The notes below the pieces were generated by a model. It saw only the letters and a program-made list of their open reading frames with translations. It made no database searches and was not told the DNA's origin. Positions 49,347 through 59,037 of a stretch of DNA of 64,000 bases are shown piece after piece (position 1 is the stretch's first letter; each line of letters opens with the position of its first letter). The stretch lies in assembly GCF_002939185.1 (NCBI RefSeq), contig NZ_POVL01000006.1:62001-126000 (forward strand), written 5' to 3'. Position numbers and translations under genes: made by a program. This stretch comes from Enterobacter sichuanensis. Lineage in GTDB: Bacteria; Pseudomonadota; Gammaproteobacteria; Enterobacterales; Enterobacteriaceae.

Positions 49347-50237
49347 ATGGCTATGGTACAACCCAAATCTCAAAAACTGCGCCTCCTCGTGACGCACTTA
49401 GGTCTGCTGATTTTTATCGCGGCGATCATGTTCCCGCTGCTGATGGTTATCGCCATCTCCCTGCGTTCGGGTAACTTCGCCACCGGGAGCCTGATCCCGG
49501 ACGAAATCTCCTGGGAGCACTGGAAGCTCGCGTTGGGCTTCAGTGTGGAACATGCGGATGGCCGCGTCACGCCGCCGCCGTTCCCGGTCCTGCTTTGGCT
49601 GTGGAACTCGGTGAAAATCGCAGGTATTACGGCGGTTGGTATCGTGACGCTTTCCACCACCTGCGCTTACGCCTTCGCCCGTATGCGTTTCCCGGGCAAA
49701 GCAACGCTGCTGAAAGGGATGCTGATTTTCCAGATGTTCCCGGCAGTGCTCTCCCTGGTGGCGCTGTATGCCCTGTTTGACCGTCTGGGCCAGTATGTGC
49801 CGTTTATCGGTCTCAACACCCACGGCGGCGTGATCTTCGCCTATCTGGGCGGTATCGCACTGCATGTGTGGACAATTAAAGGCTATTTCGAAACCATCGA
49901 CGGTTCGCTGGAAGAAGCAGCCGCGCTGGATGGGGCAACCCCGTGGCAGGCGTTCCGTCTGGTGCTGCTGCCGCTCTCGGTGCCAATCCTGGCGGTGGTG
50001 TTTATCCTGTCGTTTATCGCCGCCATCACCGAAGTGCCTGTCGCGTCGCTGTTGCTGCGCGATGTTAACAGCTACACCCTGGCCGTAGGGATGCAGCAAT
50101 ACCTCAACCCGCAAAACTACCTGTGGGGTGACTTTGCCGCAGCGGCCGTACTCTCTGCCATCCCGATTACCGTGGTGTTCCTGCTGGCGCAGCGCTGGCT
50201 GGTCAACGGCCTGACGGCGGGCGGTGTGAAAGGTTAA
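49347..50237 (+). CDS. malG: Maltose ABC importer permease MalG
   Basis: 296 residues, six membrane helices. EAA loop [24 protein letters not shown]-terminal AGGVKG inserts toward MalK. AAGGAGGG ribosome site before ATG 49347. Last gene of malEFG. In E. coli xylE follows; here it is absent. Confidence 0.98.
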   Translation: MAMVQPKSQKLRLLVTHLGLLIFIAAIMFPLLMVIAISLRSGNFATGSLIPDEISWEHWKLALGFSVEHADGRVTPPPFPVLLWLWNSVKIAGITAVGIVTLSTTCAYAFARMRFPGKATLLKGMLIFQMFPAVLSLVALYALFDRLGQYVPFIGLNTHGGVIFAYLGGIALHVWTIKGYFETIDGSLEEAAALDGATPWQAFRLVLLPLSVPILAVVFILSFIAAITEVPVASLLLRDVNSYTLAVGMQQYLNPQNYLWGDFAAAAVLSAIPITVVFLLAQRWLVNGLTAGGVKG

Positions 50238-50310
50238 GTTTCATTTTGTTATGCCACTGCAACCCTCAACTTTAGACGTATTGTATTGACCCAACTTGTG
50301 ACTGTTGTTA

Positions 50311-50338
50311 GGCGCTCTTCGGAGCGCCATTTTTTTAT
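50311..50338 (+). terminator. Terminator of malEFG
   Basis: GGCGCTC-TTCG-GAGCGCC then ATTTTTTTATT. UUCG tetraloop. Confidence 0.93.
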
Positions 50339-50745
50339 TCTCGCTTAAGCCGCTTCGAATTACACAGCCAAAGGGTGATCACCAGCAGCAGGATCGCCGC
50401 CGAGTAGATCAGCACATCAAGGGGAGATTTATGATCGACGATGATCAGCCGCACTATCGCGGTGATCCCAATGTAGACAAAATAGCGTAGCGGGAAGTGA
50501 AAGCCTGACTGAAAATACTTCACAATCAGGGCGATAAATTCAAAGTAGAGAAAGTAGACCACCAGTCCTTCCACCAGCGCATATTTGCTGGTTTGCTCGG
50601 GGGCGAACAGCACATCCGCCAGATGCACCGTCTCTTTACCCAAAAAGACGACCAGTATCAGGCCAAGGCTCAGCAGACCGAGGTTCAGCACGGTCTGGAG
50701 GATTGTTGAGATAAACTCAACGCGCGGGCGAGTCAGGGATGTCAT
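50335..50745 (-). CDS. psiE: Phosphate-starvation-inducible membrane protein PsiE
   Basis: 136 residues from ATG 50745, exactly the E. coli length; the frame continues to 50787 without support. Four membrane helices ([68 protein letters not shown]). PhoB- and CRP-controlled in E. coli; no clear Pho box seen here. Function unknown. Its stop nearly touches the malG terminator. Confidence 0.94.
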   Translation of the reverse strand: MTSLTRPRVEFISTILQTVLNLGLLSLGLILVVFLGKETVHLADVLFAPEQTSKYALVEGLVVYFLYFEFIALIVKYFQSGFHFPLRYFVYIGITAIVRLIIVDHKSPLDVLIYSAAILLLVITLWLCNSKRLKRE

Positions 50746-50841
50746 ACAGCACCTCATTCTCCAGGGCGAGGTTCCTGTATAACGCAAAAATGTGACGTGG
50801 ATCTATATTTTTTAATTATGTTTTATGTACGGAGGTAAACG

Positions 50842-51294
50842 ATGGAGCGCAAACCCACCGGGGTTCGTAACGTCACCTGTGGCGAAAATGTCACCGTGTA
50901 CGAACCGGCCAATCTTTATGACTGCGTGCTCGGTAACGGGGTGTTCGTCGGCCCGTTTGTTGAAATTCAGGGCAATACGCGAATTGGCGACGACAGCAAG
51001 ATCCAGTCGCACACCTTCATCTGTGAGTACGTCACTGTCGGCGAACGCTGTTTTATCGGCCATGGTGCGATGTTTGCCAACGACCTGTTTCGCGAAGGCA
51101 AACCCAATGCTGACCGGAACAGCTGGGGGCGAATTACCGTAGGGAATGATGTATCGATAGGCAGCGGTGCCACCATCCTGGCGGTCTCCATCTGCGATGG
51201 CGCGGTGATTGGCGCAGGCAGCGTGGTAACCAAATCCATCACCGAGAAAGGCATTTATGCCGGGAACCCGGCGAGGCTTCTGCGCCGCCTGTAG
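50842..51294 (+). CDS. Left-handed beta-helix (hexapeptide) N-acetyltransferase
   Basis: 150 residues, soluble. Hexapeptide repeats run through most of the chain: LGNGVFVGPFVEIQGNTRIGDDSKI at 33-56 in part, VGERCFIGHGAMFAND, and ITVGNDVSIGSGATILA to VIGAGSVVTKSI, ending YAGNPARLL. This resembles WbpD/WlbB/FdtC-type enzymes that acetylate amino groups on nucleotide sugars. The catalytic His is probably in IGHGAMFAND. Strong GGAGGT site. It faces the yjbEFGH exopolysaccharide operon tail-to-tail, which may hint at a role in sugar modification. Exact substrate unknown. Confidence 0.85.
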   Translation: MERKPTGVRNVTCGENVTVYEPANLYDCVLGNGVFVGPFVEIQGNTRIGDDSKIQSHTFICEYVTVGERCFIGHGAMFANDLFREGKPNADRNSWGRITVGNDVSIGSGATILAVSICDGAVIGAGSVVTKSITEKGIYAGNPARLLRRL

Positions 51295-51296
51295 GT

Positions 51297-51366
51297 CGCC
51301 CGGTGGCGCTGGCGCTTACCGGGCCTACGAAACCGTAGGCCGGGCCAACGCAGTGCCGCCCGGCAA
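51297..51366. repeat. BIME between the acetyltransferase gene and yjbH
   Basis: CGCCCGGTGGCGCTGGCGCT then TACCGGGCCTACG (51297-51329) and inverted CCGTAGGCCGGGCCAACGCA then GTGCCGCCCGGCA (51333-51366). Confidence 0.9.
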
Positions 51367-51373
51367 TCAGGCA

Positions 51374-53470
51374 TCAGCGGAAGTTAATATTCTTATCGCT
51401 GGTCATGTCGTACAGCTGGAACTTACGACCCAGCTGCTGACCGCCGTCACGCGTCAGCGGCGTCCAGCCAATGGCCGCACGGCTGCGGGTTGGGCCTGAC
51501 GAGAAGAGATCCAGCGGAATCGACACATACACCCCTTTGGTGAAGTCCCCTTCCCCGTATTCGTCCGGCGAGACGTTGGTGATGGTGGCGTAACCGCCCA
51601 CGACCACGCCGCTGTCGAAGTGTTTAGAGATATCCAGCGTGCCGCCCTTATCGCCCGCCAGGTACTGACCGACGCTGGCTTTTACCAGCACATCAGGGGC
51701 AAACGACGGCGTCCAGTAGGCGGTCAGATGGCCCGTTTTGACGCTGTAGTCGGTGAACTTCATCATGTCCTGCGCGCTGCGCCAGTCACGCTGCTTGACG
51801 TAGTTGGCATCAATACCAAACGCCCAGTTGCTGTCCACCGGACGATACAGCACTTCCGCCCCCGCGCCGCCGTACATGGTTTCCAGGTACCCCCCGTAAA
51901 CCTGGCCGTAGAAGCCGTTGCCGAAGTACTGGAAGTAGTTGGCCTGCAGGTTGTTCACGTAGGCATCGTTCTGCACATATTCACGCACGCGGGTACGCAC
52001 GCGCGGCAGCGTCGAGTCTTTTGGCGGGTTGGTGTAGTTGAACTTGTCGTAGTTGTTGGCGATGTTGCCAAACAGGCTGCCGGTGGTCAGCAGGTGGTCG
52101 GTGAGCCACAGATCCGCCGTCGCCATGACCCCGAGCTGATACATGTAGAAGTTTTCCGGCCCGCCGACGGACTGGTTCAGCACCGGATCGATATGGAAAT
52201 CAAAGCGCGATTTATCGATATACCAGCCCTGTTCGGTAGTGTCCGGCACGATCGGCTCAACGCGTTTTTGCACCAGTTCGGTTTCATGCCCCAGTGGTTC
52301 GCCTTCCAGATGGCGCTTGAGGCTGGCGACGTCCGTTTCCGTTGTCACCTGCGGCAGGTTGAGACGGTTCTCCGTCACGCGGATCGTACGGATCCCGTCC
52401 GGCAGATCGTTCATGATGATCCGGTTGGCGCGCTCGATCCCTTCCCGCGAGTCGCGATATTTCACCTGCTCACCGGTGACGTACAGCGTATCCCCTTTGA
52501 CCTGAATTTTCGGATCGGCGAGGCCTGCGTTGTATTTCAGCAACGTCAGCTGGTTTGCCACCACGGAGTGCTGCAGGATCGCATCCTGCGGCTCCGGCTG
52601 GTATGCAGGCCGCGCGTTGTCGTTGTAGTGCGGACGCATGTCGTTAAAGTTGGTGCGCAGCGTGAAGCCAAACATCACCGTATTGCCACGCTCGTAGCTG
52701 AGGTTAACGTCAGCCCAGTCAGTGACGCGATAAACGGCGCCGACGTTAAACTTGCTCTTCTGCTCAATCTTCCCGGCGAAATCCTGCGAGTAGTTATTAC
52801 CTTCGTACTCCAGCTTCAGGCGCAGCGGCTGCCAGGGGGTCTGATATTCCACACCGCCAAACAGCGACGCCGGGCCGTGGAACATCTGGTCGCCATTGAT
52901 GGATCCCGCTTTCTGATAGCTGTTATCGCGGTAGCAGTATTTATCGCTGTAGGAGCAGAACGGGTTGGTCACGTTACCGCTGGTGCCCAGATAGCCCCAT
53001 CCCAGGCCGAGCGAGAAGTCGAACGGTCCCCAGGCTTTGCTGGCGACGACGTATTCCGCATCAAACAGACCGGTACCGCCGATATCACGCGCGCCAACGG
53101 AGACCTGCGGCATCCAGTAGCTCTCTTCCCACAGACGCAGTTTGACGTCGAAGGCTTTATCTTTGTAGGTCTGATCGCCAGAGAAGGACTCAACGCTGCT
53201 GTATTTTTTGGTGCGCACGTCGGTGTAGCGCAGCGTGGTTTCAAGCCACGGGAACAGCTGCACAGAGGCCGAGTAGTAGCGATACTGGTCGTTATCGCGG
53301 TAGTTAAGGCTCAGCTCACCTTCACGCGCCATTCGCGCGGTGGGTGTCTGCATTAAACCGACGCCACCGAAGTCTGACTGAGACGGGCCAATGGGTGCCG
53401 GATACGTTTCTGCGTGGCAGGCGGCGCTCACGCAGAGCGCCAGCATGCTGTAGAGATAGGTTCTTTTCAT
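51374..53470 (-). CDS. yjbH: YjbH-family outer-membrane exopolysaccharide protein
   Basis: 698 residues, as in E. coli. Signal peptide [20 protein letters not shown], mature [20 protein letters not shown]. The chain is dominated by beta-barrel strands (WPF-type, aromatic-girdled), with a non-barrel middle (about 320-420). It likely forms the outer-membrane port or modifying barrel of the Yjb polysaccharide system, like GfcD of group 4 capsule. Stop codons and starts of yjbG/yjbH overlap by one base. Confidence 0.95.
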   Translation of the reverse strand: MKRTYLYSMLALCVSAACHAETYPAPIGPSQSDFGGVGLMQTPTARMAREGELSLNYRDNDQYRYYSASVQLFPWLETTLRYTDVRTKKYSSVESFSGDQTYKDKAFDVKLRLWEESYWMPQVSVGARDIGGTGLFDAEYVVASKAWGPFDFSLGLGWGYLGTSGNVTNPFCSYSDKYCYRDNSYQKAGSINGDQMFHGPASLFGGVEYQTPWQPLRLKLEYEGNNYSQDFAGKIEQKSKFNVGAVYRVTDWADVNLSYERGNTVMFGFTLRTNFNDMRPHYNDNARPAYQPEPQDAILQHSVVANQLTLLKYNAGLADPKIQVKGDTLYVTGEQVKYRDSREGIERANRIIMNDLPDGIRTIRVTENRLNLPQVTTETDVASLKRHLEGEPLGHETELVQKRVEPIVPDTTEQGWYIDKSRFDFHIDPVLNQSVGGPENFYMYQLGVMATADLWLTDHLLTTGSLFGNIANNYDKFNYTNPPKDSTLPRVRTRVREYVQNDAYVNNLQANYFQYFGNGFYGQVYGGYLETMYGGAGAEVLYRPVDSNWAFGIDANYVKQRDWRSAQDMMKFTDYSVKTGHLTAYWTPSFAPDVLVKASVGQYLAGDKGGTLDISKHFDSGVVVGGYATITNVSPDEYGEGDFTKGVYVSIPLDLFSSGPTRSRAAIGWTPLTRDGGQQLGRKFQLYDMTSDKNINFR

Positions 53471-54207
53471 TATTCCGGTATCCGCTGAATCAGGGAGTGA
53501 AGGATATCGGCGTTGAGCCCGTCATAGGCCTTCGTCCAGAAATGGTCGGCAAAACCGACAAAAATCACGCTGCCAGGCGCAGGTTCGATATGGCGCTTGT
53601 TCCAGTAAGCAACCGGGGCTTTTTGCGTGTGCCCGTCCGGGTAAACCACCCAGGCGTAGCTGTTGTCCGCTCCGCTCAGCAGGCTTTGCTCGTCAAGATA
53701 GCTCGCCACATCGCGACCCGGCGTAAAAGGCTTGTTACCCGGGCTGCTGATCAGTCCGAAGACGGTAATGGTGGCAGGCTGTGCCGGTAGCCAGAGCGTG
53801 TAATCGCCTTCCAGCGCCGGGTTGCCGTTCTCCGACACCCGCACGTCATCCGGATCGAGATTGACCTGCAGCCGTCCTGTTATCTTCAGAGCCTGAAGCT
53901 GCTGGCGAACGCTGTTAATCGCTGCCGCGTCATCACCGTCTTCCTGCTCCGCTAACCCCGTAAGCCTGGCGAGAAGCGCCTTGTGCTGTTGTTCCGCTTC
54001 AGCAGTCTTCTGGCGTTCAGCGATGACCGCGCCCGACCACCAGCTGTTTGCCAGACGTGGCTGGCCGACGAGATCGATAAGATGACCGGCATTGGTCAAC
54101 GTTTTAGGCTGCGTGCTCTCCGGGGTATAGACCTTCACCGTTCCGGCAGACCATGCGAGCGGTGTGGTAAAGCTTGCGATCAGCGCAACGCGAATAAGTG
54201 TTTTCAT
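53470..54207 (-). CDS. yjbG: YjbG exopolysaccharide protein (GfcC-like)
   Basis: 245 residues. Signal peptide [20 protein letters not shown], then an N-terminal domain with two ubiquitin-like beta-grasp units as known for GfcC ([20 protein letters not shown]). Periplasmic. Overlaps yjbF by four bases. Confidence 0.94.
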   Translation of the reverse strand: MKTLIRVALIASFTTPLAWSAGTVKVYTPESTQPKTLTNAGHLIDLVGQPRLANSWWSGAVIAERQKTAEAEQQHKALLARLTGLAEQEDGDDAAAINSVRQQLQALKITGRLQVNLDPDDVRVSENGNPALEGDYTLWLPAQPATITVFGLISSPGNKPFTPGRDVASYLDEQSLLSGADNSYAWVVYPDGHTQKAPVAYWNKRHIEPAPGSVIFVGFADHFWTKAYDGLNADILHSLIQRIPE

Positions 54208-54842
54208 GATTTCGCGGCCTTGATCAGCGTGGTTTTGACCGGGAAGAATCCGGCGCCGAGATACTGCAGGGACTGGCGGATCTGCCCGTCATCGTCGATC
54301 CAGAAACGGTTATGCCAGGTGGCCTGATCGGTGACGACCTCTTCATCCAGCACGCGGACACGGGTTTCATCGCTGCCCACGCTGACGCTGTCCGTGCCGT
54401 TCCAGCGGAAGGTTGAACGTGCCGTGGCGTAACGCACCTGCTTATGTTCGGTCCAGCCCATCGTACGCGTCCAGCTTGCGCCGTCGGTAATCTGGTTCGG
54501 TTTGATCAGCGGGTCGGCCGCGAGGTTATTCACCTCAAGCAGGTTATCGCCCCCCAACAGGGTTTTTACGATACGACCGTGCTGCGTCACGATGGTGGCC
54601 TGATCCTGCGTCACCCATTTCTGCTGCCCGTTTTCATCGAAAGCGAGCACCACAAACAGTTGCGGGCCATCGTTAAGCTGCATGTACTGGCTGGCATACG
54701 GCATGTTTTGCAGTTCGTCATCGGTAAGATGCACGCCCGGTGTGCCGAACATGCTCTCCCACAGTGAGTTTCCCAGCCCTTGGGTGGTGGCCGAGCACGC
54801 CTGCAACAGCAGGCAAATCAGGATGATCCCAGGTCGCTTCAC
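54204..54842 (-). CDS. yjbF: YjbF outer-membrane lipoprotein (GfcB-like)
   Basis: 212 residues from GTG 54842. This start has GGAG seven bases away, gives a classical lipoprotein signal (KRPGIILICLLLQAC, lipid Cys16), and matches the E. coli length exactly; an upstream ATG at 54857 and a much longer frame to 55040 lack these. Beta-rich periplasmic domain. Acts with YjbG/YjbH in polysaccharide export. Confidence 0.94.
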   Translation of the reverse strand: MKRPGIILICLLLQACSATTQGLGNSLWESMFGTPGVHLTDDELQNMPYASQYMQLNDGPQLFVVLAFDENGQQKWVTQDQATIVTQHGRIVKTLLGGDNLLEVNNLAADPLIKPNQITDGASWTRTMGWTEHKQVRYATARSTFRWNGTDSVSVGSDETRVRVLDEEVVTDQATWHNRFWIDDDGQIRQSLQYLGAGFFPVKTTLIKAAKS

Positions 54843-54860
54843 GACTCTTCTCCGCATTAT

Positions 54861-54892
54861 TGCCGGGTGGCGCTGCTCGTACCCGGCCGACA
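54861..54892. repeat. REP element between yjbE and yjbF
   Basis: TGCCGGGTGGCGCTGCTCGT then ACCCGGCCGA. Located just upstream of the yjbF start. Confidence 0.85.
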
Positions 54893-54909
54893 GGTCCCGA
54901 AGGCTACTG

Positions 54910-54943
54910 AAAAGCCAGAATAACCACACCGAAGTGTGGTTAT
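54910..54943 (-). terminator. Attenuator-like hairpin between yjbE and yjbF
   Basis: ATAACCACAC / GTGTGGTTAT with TTCG loop, followed on the minus strand by TCTGGCTTTT. Likely stops most transcripts after yjbE, leaving partial read-through into yjbFGH. Confidence 0.75.
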
Positions 54944-54960
54944 GATTAAAACACCCGCTA

Positions 54961-55203
54961 TTACTGGGTGCTGGTTGTCGTGGTGGTCGTGGTTCCGGTA
55001 TTGGAGCCATCACCGCCACCGGTTGCCGCCAGCGCGACACCCACGGCTGAACTTACGGTGCTGGCGCTGGCCGCGGTAGAACTTCCCGCAGACGCAGACG
55101 TCGCAGCCGAACCTGCCGCTTCCCCGACCTGAACCGGAGCTGCATAAACAGATGTCGCCGCAAGCGCAGATATGGCAAAAATGCCATACAGTACTTTCTT
55201 CAT
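54961..55203 (-). CDS. yjbE: YjbE small secreted protein
   Basis: 80 residues. Signal peptide [21 protein letters not shown], then a mature part made almost only of Ala, Ser, Gly, Val and a Thr-rich tail ([13 protein letters not shown]). First gene of yjbEFGH, which in E. coli is Rcs-induced and raises exopolysaccharide. Function unknown; may be a matrix or priming protein. Confidence 0.93.
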   Translation of the reverse strand: MKKVLYGIFAISALAATSVYAAPVQVGEAAGSAATSASAGSSTAASASTVSSAVGVALAATGGGDGSNTGTTTTTTTSTQ

Positions 55204-55415
55204 AAGAATTTCCCTTCATTGAATGAATGGAGATTTGCCCAAAAAGAATTTCAGGCGGATTCGAGTATACACAACTCCCGCCGTGGGTTTGCCGTCCGGG
55301 GAAATAGGAAAGGGGTTTTCAGACTAATGGATAAAATTGAAAGATAAGAGCAATTAACCAAATATAGAAAACATATAAATCAATAAGATAGAATTAAAAA
55401 GTGACTATGTCGTTA

Positions 55416-55429
55416 TCCGTATATTCCTA
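55416..55429 (-). promoter_or_regulatory. Candidate RcsAB box for yjbEFGH
   Basis: Minus strand TAGGAATATACGGA matches the RcsAB consensus (TAGGAATATTCTTA) at 11 of 14 positions, about 215 bases upstream of yjbE. Fits known Rcs control of this operon in E. coli. Confidence 0.45.
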
Positions 55430-55523
55430 AAGTAAACCTCAGTCATTAACGGGTTAACGGCTTTTTTCAGATTAAACTCAGTACAGGAATTTGGGCTAAA
55501 TAACAGACATCAGGAATTATCTG

Positions 55524-55551
55524 ATAAAAAAATGCCGGCATATCGCCGGCA
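55524..55551 (-). terminator. Terminator of pgi
   Basis: On the minus strand TGCCGGC / GCCGGCA is followed by TTTTTTTAT, about 20 bases after the pgi stop. Confidence 0.9.
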
Positions 55552-55570
55552 CATTTTCATGACAATTTAA

Positions 55571-57220
55571 TTACGCACGCCATGCTTTATAACGGTTAAT
55601 CAAGCCATTGGTCGAGCTGTCGTGGCTGGTGATCGCGTTATCGTCACCCAACTCTGGCAGGATACGGTTTGCCAGCTGTTTGCCCAGCTCAACGCCCCAC
55701 TGGTCAAAGGTGAAGATGTTCAGGATCGCGCCCTGAGTAAAGATTTTGTGCTCATACAGGGCAATCAGCGCACCCAGGCTGAACGGCGTGATTTCGCGCA
55801 GCAGGATGGAGTTGGTTGGACGGTTGCCTTCGAACACTTTGAACGGGACAACGTGGTCCAGCGTGGCCGGATCTTTACCCTGGTCGCGGTATTCCTGCTC
55901 AACCACCTCACGAGATTTACCAAACGCCAGCGCTTCGGTCTGGGCGAAGAAGTTCGACAGCAGCTTCGGATGATGGTCGGACAGCGGGTTATGGGTGATA
56001 GCCGGGGCGATGAAATCGCACGGTACCATTTTGGTGCCCTGGTGAATCAGCTGGTAGAAGGCATGCTGGCCGTTAGTACCCGGCTCGCCCCAGATGATTG
56101 GCCCGGTCTGGTAATCCACCGCGTTGCCGTTACGGTCAACATATTTACCGTTGGATTCCATGTTGCCCTGCTGGAAGTAAGCAGCAAAGCGGTGCATGTA
56201 CTGGTCATACGGCAGGATCGCTTCGGTTTCGGCACCGAAGAAGTTGTTGTACCAGATACCGATCAGCGCCAGCAGCACCGGCAGGTTTTTCTCAGGTGCG
56301 GTGGTGGAGAAGTGTTTATCCATCGCGTGCGCGCCGGAGAGCAGCTCAACGAAATTGTCGAAGCCCACGGACAGGATGATGGACAGACCGATCGCGGACC
56401 ACAGAGAGTAACGGCCGCCAACCCAGTCCCAGAACTCAAACATATTCGCGGTATCGATACCGAACTCGCTGACCGCTTTACCGTTGGTGGACAGCGCCGC
56501 GAAGTGTTTCGCCACGTGCTTGTTGTCGCCCGCGGTTTTCAGGAACCAGTCGCGCGCGCTGTGGGCGTTGGTCATGGTTTCCTGGGTGGTAAAGGTTTTA
56601 GACGCGACCAGGAACAGGGTGGTTTCCGGGTTCACGTTTTTCAGCACTTCGGCGATGTGGGTACCATCAACGTTCGAGACAAAGTGCATGTTGAGGTGGT
56701 TTTTGTACGGGCGCAGCGCTTCGGTCACCATGAACGGACCGAGGTCAGAACCGCCGATACCGATGTTAACCACGTCGGTGATCGGTTTGCCGGTGTAACC
56801 TTTCCAGCTTCCGGAGATGATCGCTTCAGAGAAGGCTTTCATCTTTTCCAGCACCGCATTCACTTCCGGCATCACGTCTTTGCCGTCGACGATGATTGGG
56901 GTATTGCTACGGTTACGCAGGGCCACATGCAGCACGGCACGGTCTTCGGTGCGGTTGATCTTCTCACCGGAGAACATGGATTTGATGGCGTCGGCCAGTT
57001 CAGTCTCTTTCGCCAGATCCTGCAGTTTTGCCAGCGTCTCTTCGGTGATACGGTTTTTGGAGAAATCCACCAGCATCAGGTCATCAAAAGTCGCGGAGAA
57101 CTTATTGAAACGATCGGCATCTTTCGCGAACAGATCCGCGATGGTGACGTCTTTCATTTCATCAAAATGTTTCTGGAGTGCCTGCCAGGCAGCGGTCTGC
57201 GTTGGGTTGATGTTTTTCAT
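55571..57220 (-). CDS. pgi: Glucose-6-phosphate isomerase
   Basis: 549 residues, as in E. coli. Interconverts glucose-6-phosphate and fructose-6-phosphate in the cytosol. Two SIS folds: [18 protein letters not shown] and SKTFTTQET (phosphate binding); the signature [19 protein letters not shown] includes the active-site Glu/His, and the C-terminal [11 protein letters not shown] holds the catalytic Lys. ATG 57220; an ATG-like start two codons earlier is unlikely. Divergent from lysC. Confidence 0.98.
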   Translation of the reverse strand: MKNINPTQTAAWQALQKHFDEMKDVTIADLFAKDADRFNKFSATFDDLMLVDFSKNRITEETLAKLQDLAKETELADAIKSMFSGEKINRTEDRAVLHVALRNRSNTPIIVDGKDVMPEVNAVLEKMKAFSEAIISGSWKGYTGKPITDVVNIGIGGSDLGPFMVTEALRPYKNHLNMHFVSNVDGTHIAEVLKNVNPETTLFLVASKTFTTQETMTNAHSARDWFLKTAGDNKHVAKHFAALSTNGKAVSEFGIDTANMFEFWDWVGGRYSLWSAIGLSIILSVGFDNFVELLSGAHAMDKHFSTTAPEKNLPVLLALIGIWYNNFFGAETEAILPYDQYMHRFAAYFQQGNMESNGKYVDRNGNAVDYQTGPIIWGEPGTNGQHAFYQLIHQGTKMVPCDFIAPAITHNPLSDHHPKLLSNFFAQTEALAFGKSREVVEQEYRDQGKDPATLDHVVPFKVFEGNRPTNSILLREITPFSLGALIALYEHKIFTQGAILNIFTFDQWGVELGKQLANRILPELGDDNAITSHDSSTNGLINRYKAWRA

Positions 57221-57594
57221 TAGCAATACTCTTCTGATTTGAGAATTGTGACTGCGGTCGATTGTAGCGCCTGCAAATAAAAATTGTGATGGTTTTTATG
57301 CCATTGCCCTGGCCTGCATCAAACACAGGTGAAAAGACCCGAAAAGTATAGCTGCTGTATTGCCCTTCTGCGGCGGCGAAATGTCGGTCAAAAAGCCCTA
57401 AAACGGAGCATAAAATCTGGCCCTGTTATAAGTCCTGTTTCTCAGGGGTACCCCCCCATAAAAAATCCGCATAATCCCAGCATTGACAGGACCTCCCCCA
57501 CATTTTATTTATAGGGCCGTATTTTGCGCCTGCACCTGTTTTCGTTTCATTCTTGTGCCATGGTCGCTTATTCATTCCCTGACACGAGGTTGTT
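57221..57594. other. pgi/lysC divergent region without a recognisable lysine riboswitch
   Basis: 374 bases without a gene. A promoter for lysC is seen at 57483. I searched for the lysine-aptamer landmarks known upstream of E. coli lysC (AGAGGTGC, GAAGCAA and a following terminator) and found none. A short C-run (seven C after GGGGTA at about 57450) has no assigned role. Confidence 0.6.
57483..57511 (+). promoter_or_regulatory. Putative sigma-70 promoter of lysC
   Basis: TTGACA (57483-57488), 17 bases, TATTTA (57506-57511). The predicted transcript start near 57518 leaves a leader of only about 75 bases before lysC. Confidence 0.6.
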
Positions 57595-58944
57595 ATGACG
57601 AGTTTTGTGGTCGCCAAATTTGGCGGCACCAGTGTGGCCGATTACGATGCCATGAACCGCAGCGCCGATGTGGTGCTGGCCGATCCGAATACCCGCCTGG
57701 TGGTGCTTTCCGCCTCTGCCGGCGTGACGAACCTGCTGGTTTCTCTGTCTGAAGGACTGGAAGCGACAGAACGTTTCGTTAAGCTGGATGCACTGCGCAA
57801 AATTCAGTTCGACATCCTTGAACGTCTGCAGAACCCGAACGTCATCCGGGAGGAAGTGGAACGTCTGCTGGAAAATATCACCACGCTGGCCGAAGCGGCC
57901 TCTCTGGCAACCTCCACCGCCCTGACAGACGAGCTGGTCAGCCACGGTGAACTGATGTCCACCCTGCTGTTCGTGGAAATCATGCGCGAACGTAATATTC
58001 CGGCGCAGTGGTTTGACGTGCGCAAAGTGATGCGTACCAGCGATCGCTTTGGCCGCGCCGAGCCGGACGTAGAAGCGCTGGCCGAGCTGACCACTCAGCA
58101 GCTGGCCCCACGCCTGGCCGATGGCATTGTGATCACCCAGGGTTTTATCGGCAGTGAAGCAAAAGGGCGCACAACAACGCTTGGCCGTGGCGGCAGCGAC
58201 TATACCGCCGCGCTGCTGGGCGAAGCCCTGCATGCCACCCGCGTCGATATCTGGACTGACGTTCCGGGCATTTACACCACCGATCCGCGCGTCGTTTCTG
58301 CGGCCAAACGTATTGATGTCATCGCTTTTGAAGAGGCGGCGGAAATGGCCACCTTCGGCGCGAAAGTGCTGCACCCTGCCACGCTGCTGCCGGCCGTGCG
58401 CAGCGATATTCCGGTGTTCGTCGGCTCCAGTAAAGATCCGAAAGCGGGCGGTACGCTGGTCTGCAAGAAAACGGAAAACCCACCGCTGTTCCGCGCGCTG
58501 GCCCTGCGCCGTCGCCAGACGCTGGTGACGCTCCACAGCCACAATATGCTGCACTCGCGCGGTTTCCTGGCGGAAGTGTTTGGCATTCTGGCGCGCCATA
58601 ATATCTCCGTGGATCTGATCACCACTTCTGAAGTGAGCATTGCGCTGACGCTGGACACCACCGGCTCTACCTCCACCGGTGACACCCTGCTGACACAGTC
58701 GCTGCTGATTGAGCTGTCTGAGCTGTGCCGCGTGGAAGTGGAAGAAGACCTGGCGCTGGTAGCCATCATCGGCAACAAACTGTCCCGCGCCTGCGGCGTG
58801 GGCAAAGAAGTGTTCGGCGTGCTCGACCCGTTCAATATCCGTATGATTTGCTACGGCGCGTCCAGCTATAACCTCTGCTTCCTGGTGCCTGCCGATCAGG
58901 CCGAGCAGGTGGTGCAGAAACTTCATCAGAATTTGTTTGAATAA
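57595..58944 (+). CDS. lysC: Lysine-sensitive aspartokinase III
   Basis: 449 residues, same as E. coli. Phosphorylates aspartate at the head of the lysine/threonine/methionine pathway. Kinase domain with VAKFGGTSVAD (Lys8), RLVVLSASAG and TLGRGGSDYTAALL; two C-terminal ACT domains (from about 305) with VDLITTSEVS and the TLDTTGSTSTGD stretch that bind lysine for feedback inhibition. Allosteric control appears intact, but the expected lysine riboswitch is not visible upstream. Confidence 0.97.
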   Translation: MTSFVVAKFGGTSVADYDAMNRSADVVLADPNTRLVVLSASAGVTNLLVSLSEGLEATERFVKLDALRKIQFDILERLQNPNVIREEVERLLENITTLAEAASLATSTALTDELVSHGELMSTLLFVEIMRERNIPAQWFDVRKVMRTSDRFGRAEPDVEALAELTTQQLAPRLADGIVITQGFIGSEAKGRTTTLGRGGSDYTAALLGEALHATRVDIWTDVPGIYTTDPRVVSAAKRIDVIAFEEAAEMATFGAKVLHPATLLPAVRSDIPVFVGSSKDPKAGGTLVCKKTENPPLFRALALRRRQTLVTLHSHNMLHSRGFLAEVFGILARHNISVDLITTSEVSIALTLDTTGSTSTGDTLLTQSLLIELSELCRVEVEEDLALVAIIGNKLSRACGVGKEVFGVLDPFNIRMICYGASSYNLCFLVPADQAEQVVQKLHQNLFE

Positions 58945-58974
58945 AATTCGTTAGCACGATAAACATTATCTACA

Positions 58975-58999
58975 AGCCGGGCACAGACCCGGCTTTTTC
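58975..58999 (+). terminator. Terminator of lysC
   Basis: AGCCGGG-CACAGA-CCCGGCT followed by TTTTC. Confidence 0.9.
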
Positions 59000-59037
59000 A
59001 TAACTAAACAACACGACAATACTGCAAGGAATCCACT

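Larger units (their letters stand above)
55204..55570. other. yjbE upstream region and pgi 3' end
   Basis: 367 bases without a gene. Holds a candidate RcsAB box, the pgi terminator, and an unusually AT-rich stretch (about 55320-55480) that fits a long yjbE promoter. Confidence 0.7.

Noticed and set aside
50746-50841. PhoB box upstream of psiE
   Set aside because: CGTCACATTTTTGCGTTA gives only a weak pair of half-sites; less convincing than those at ugpB.
57300-57430. Possible degenerate lysine riboswitch in the pgi-lysC gap
   Set aside because: Short motifs such as GGTGAAAAG exist, but the ordered conserved blocks of the aptamer and the expression-platform terminator are not there by eye. 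A covariance search would settle it.
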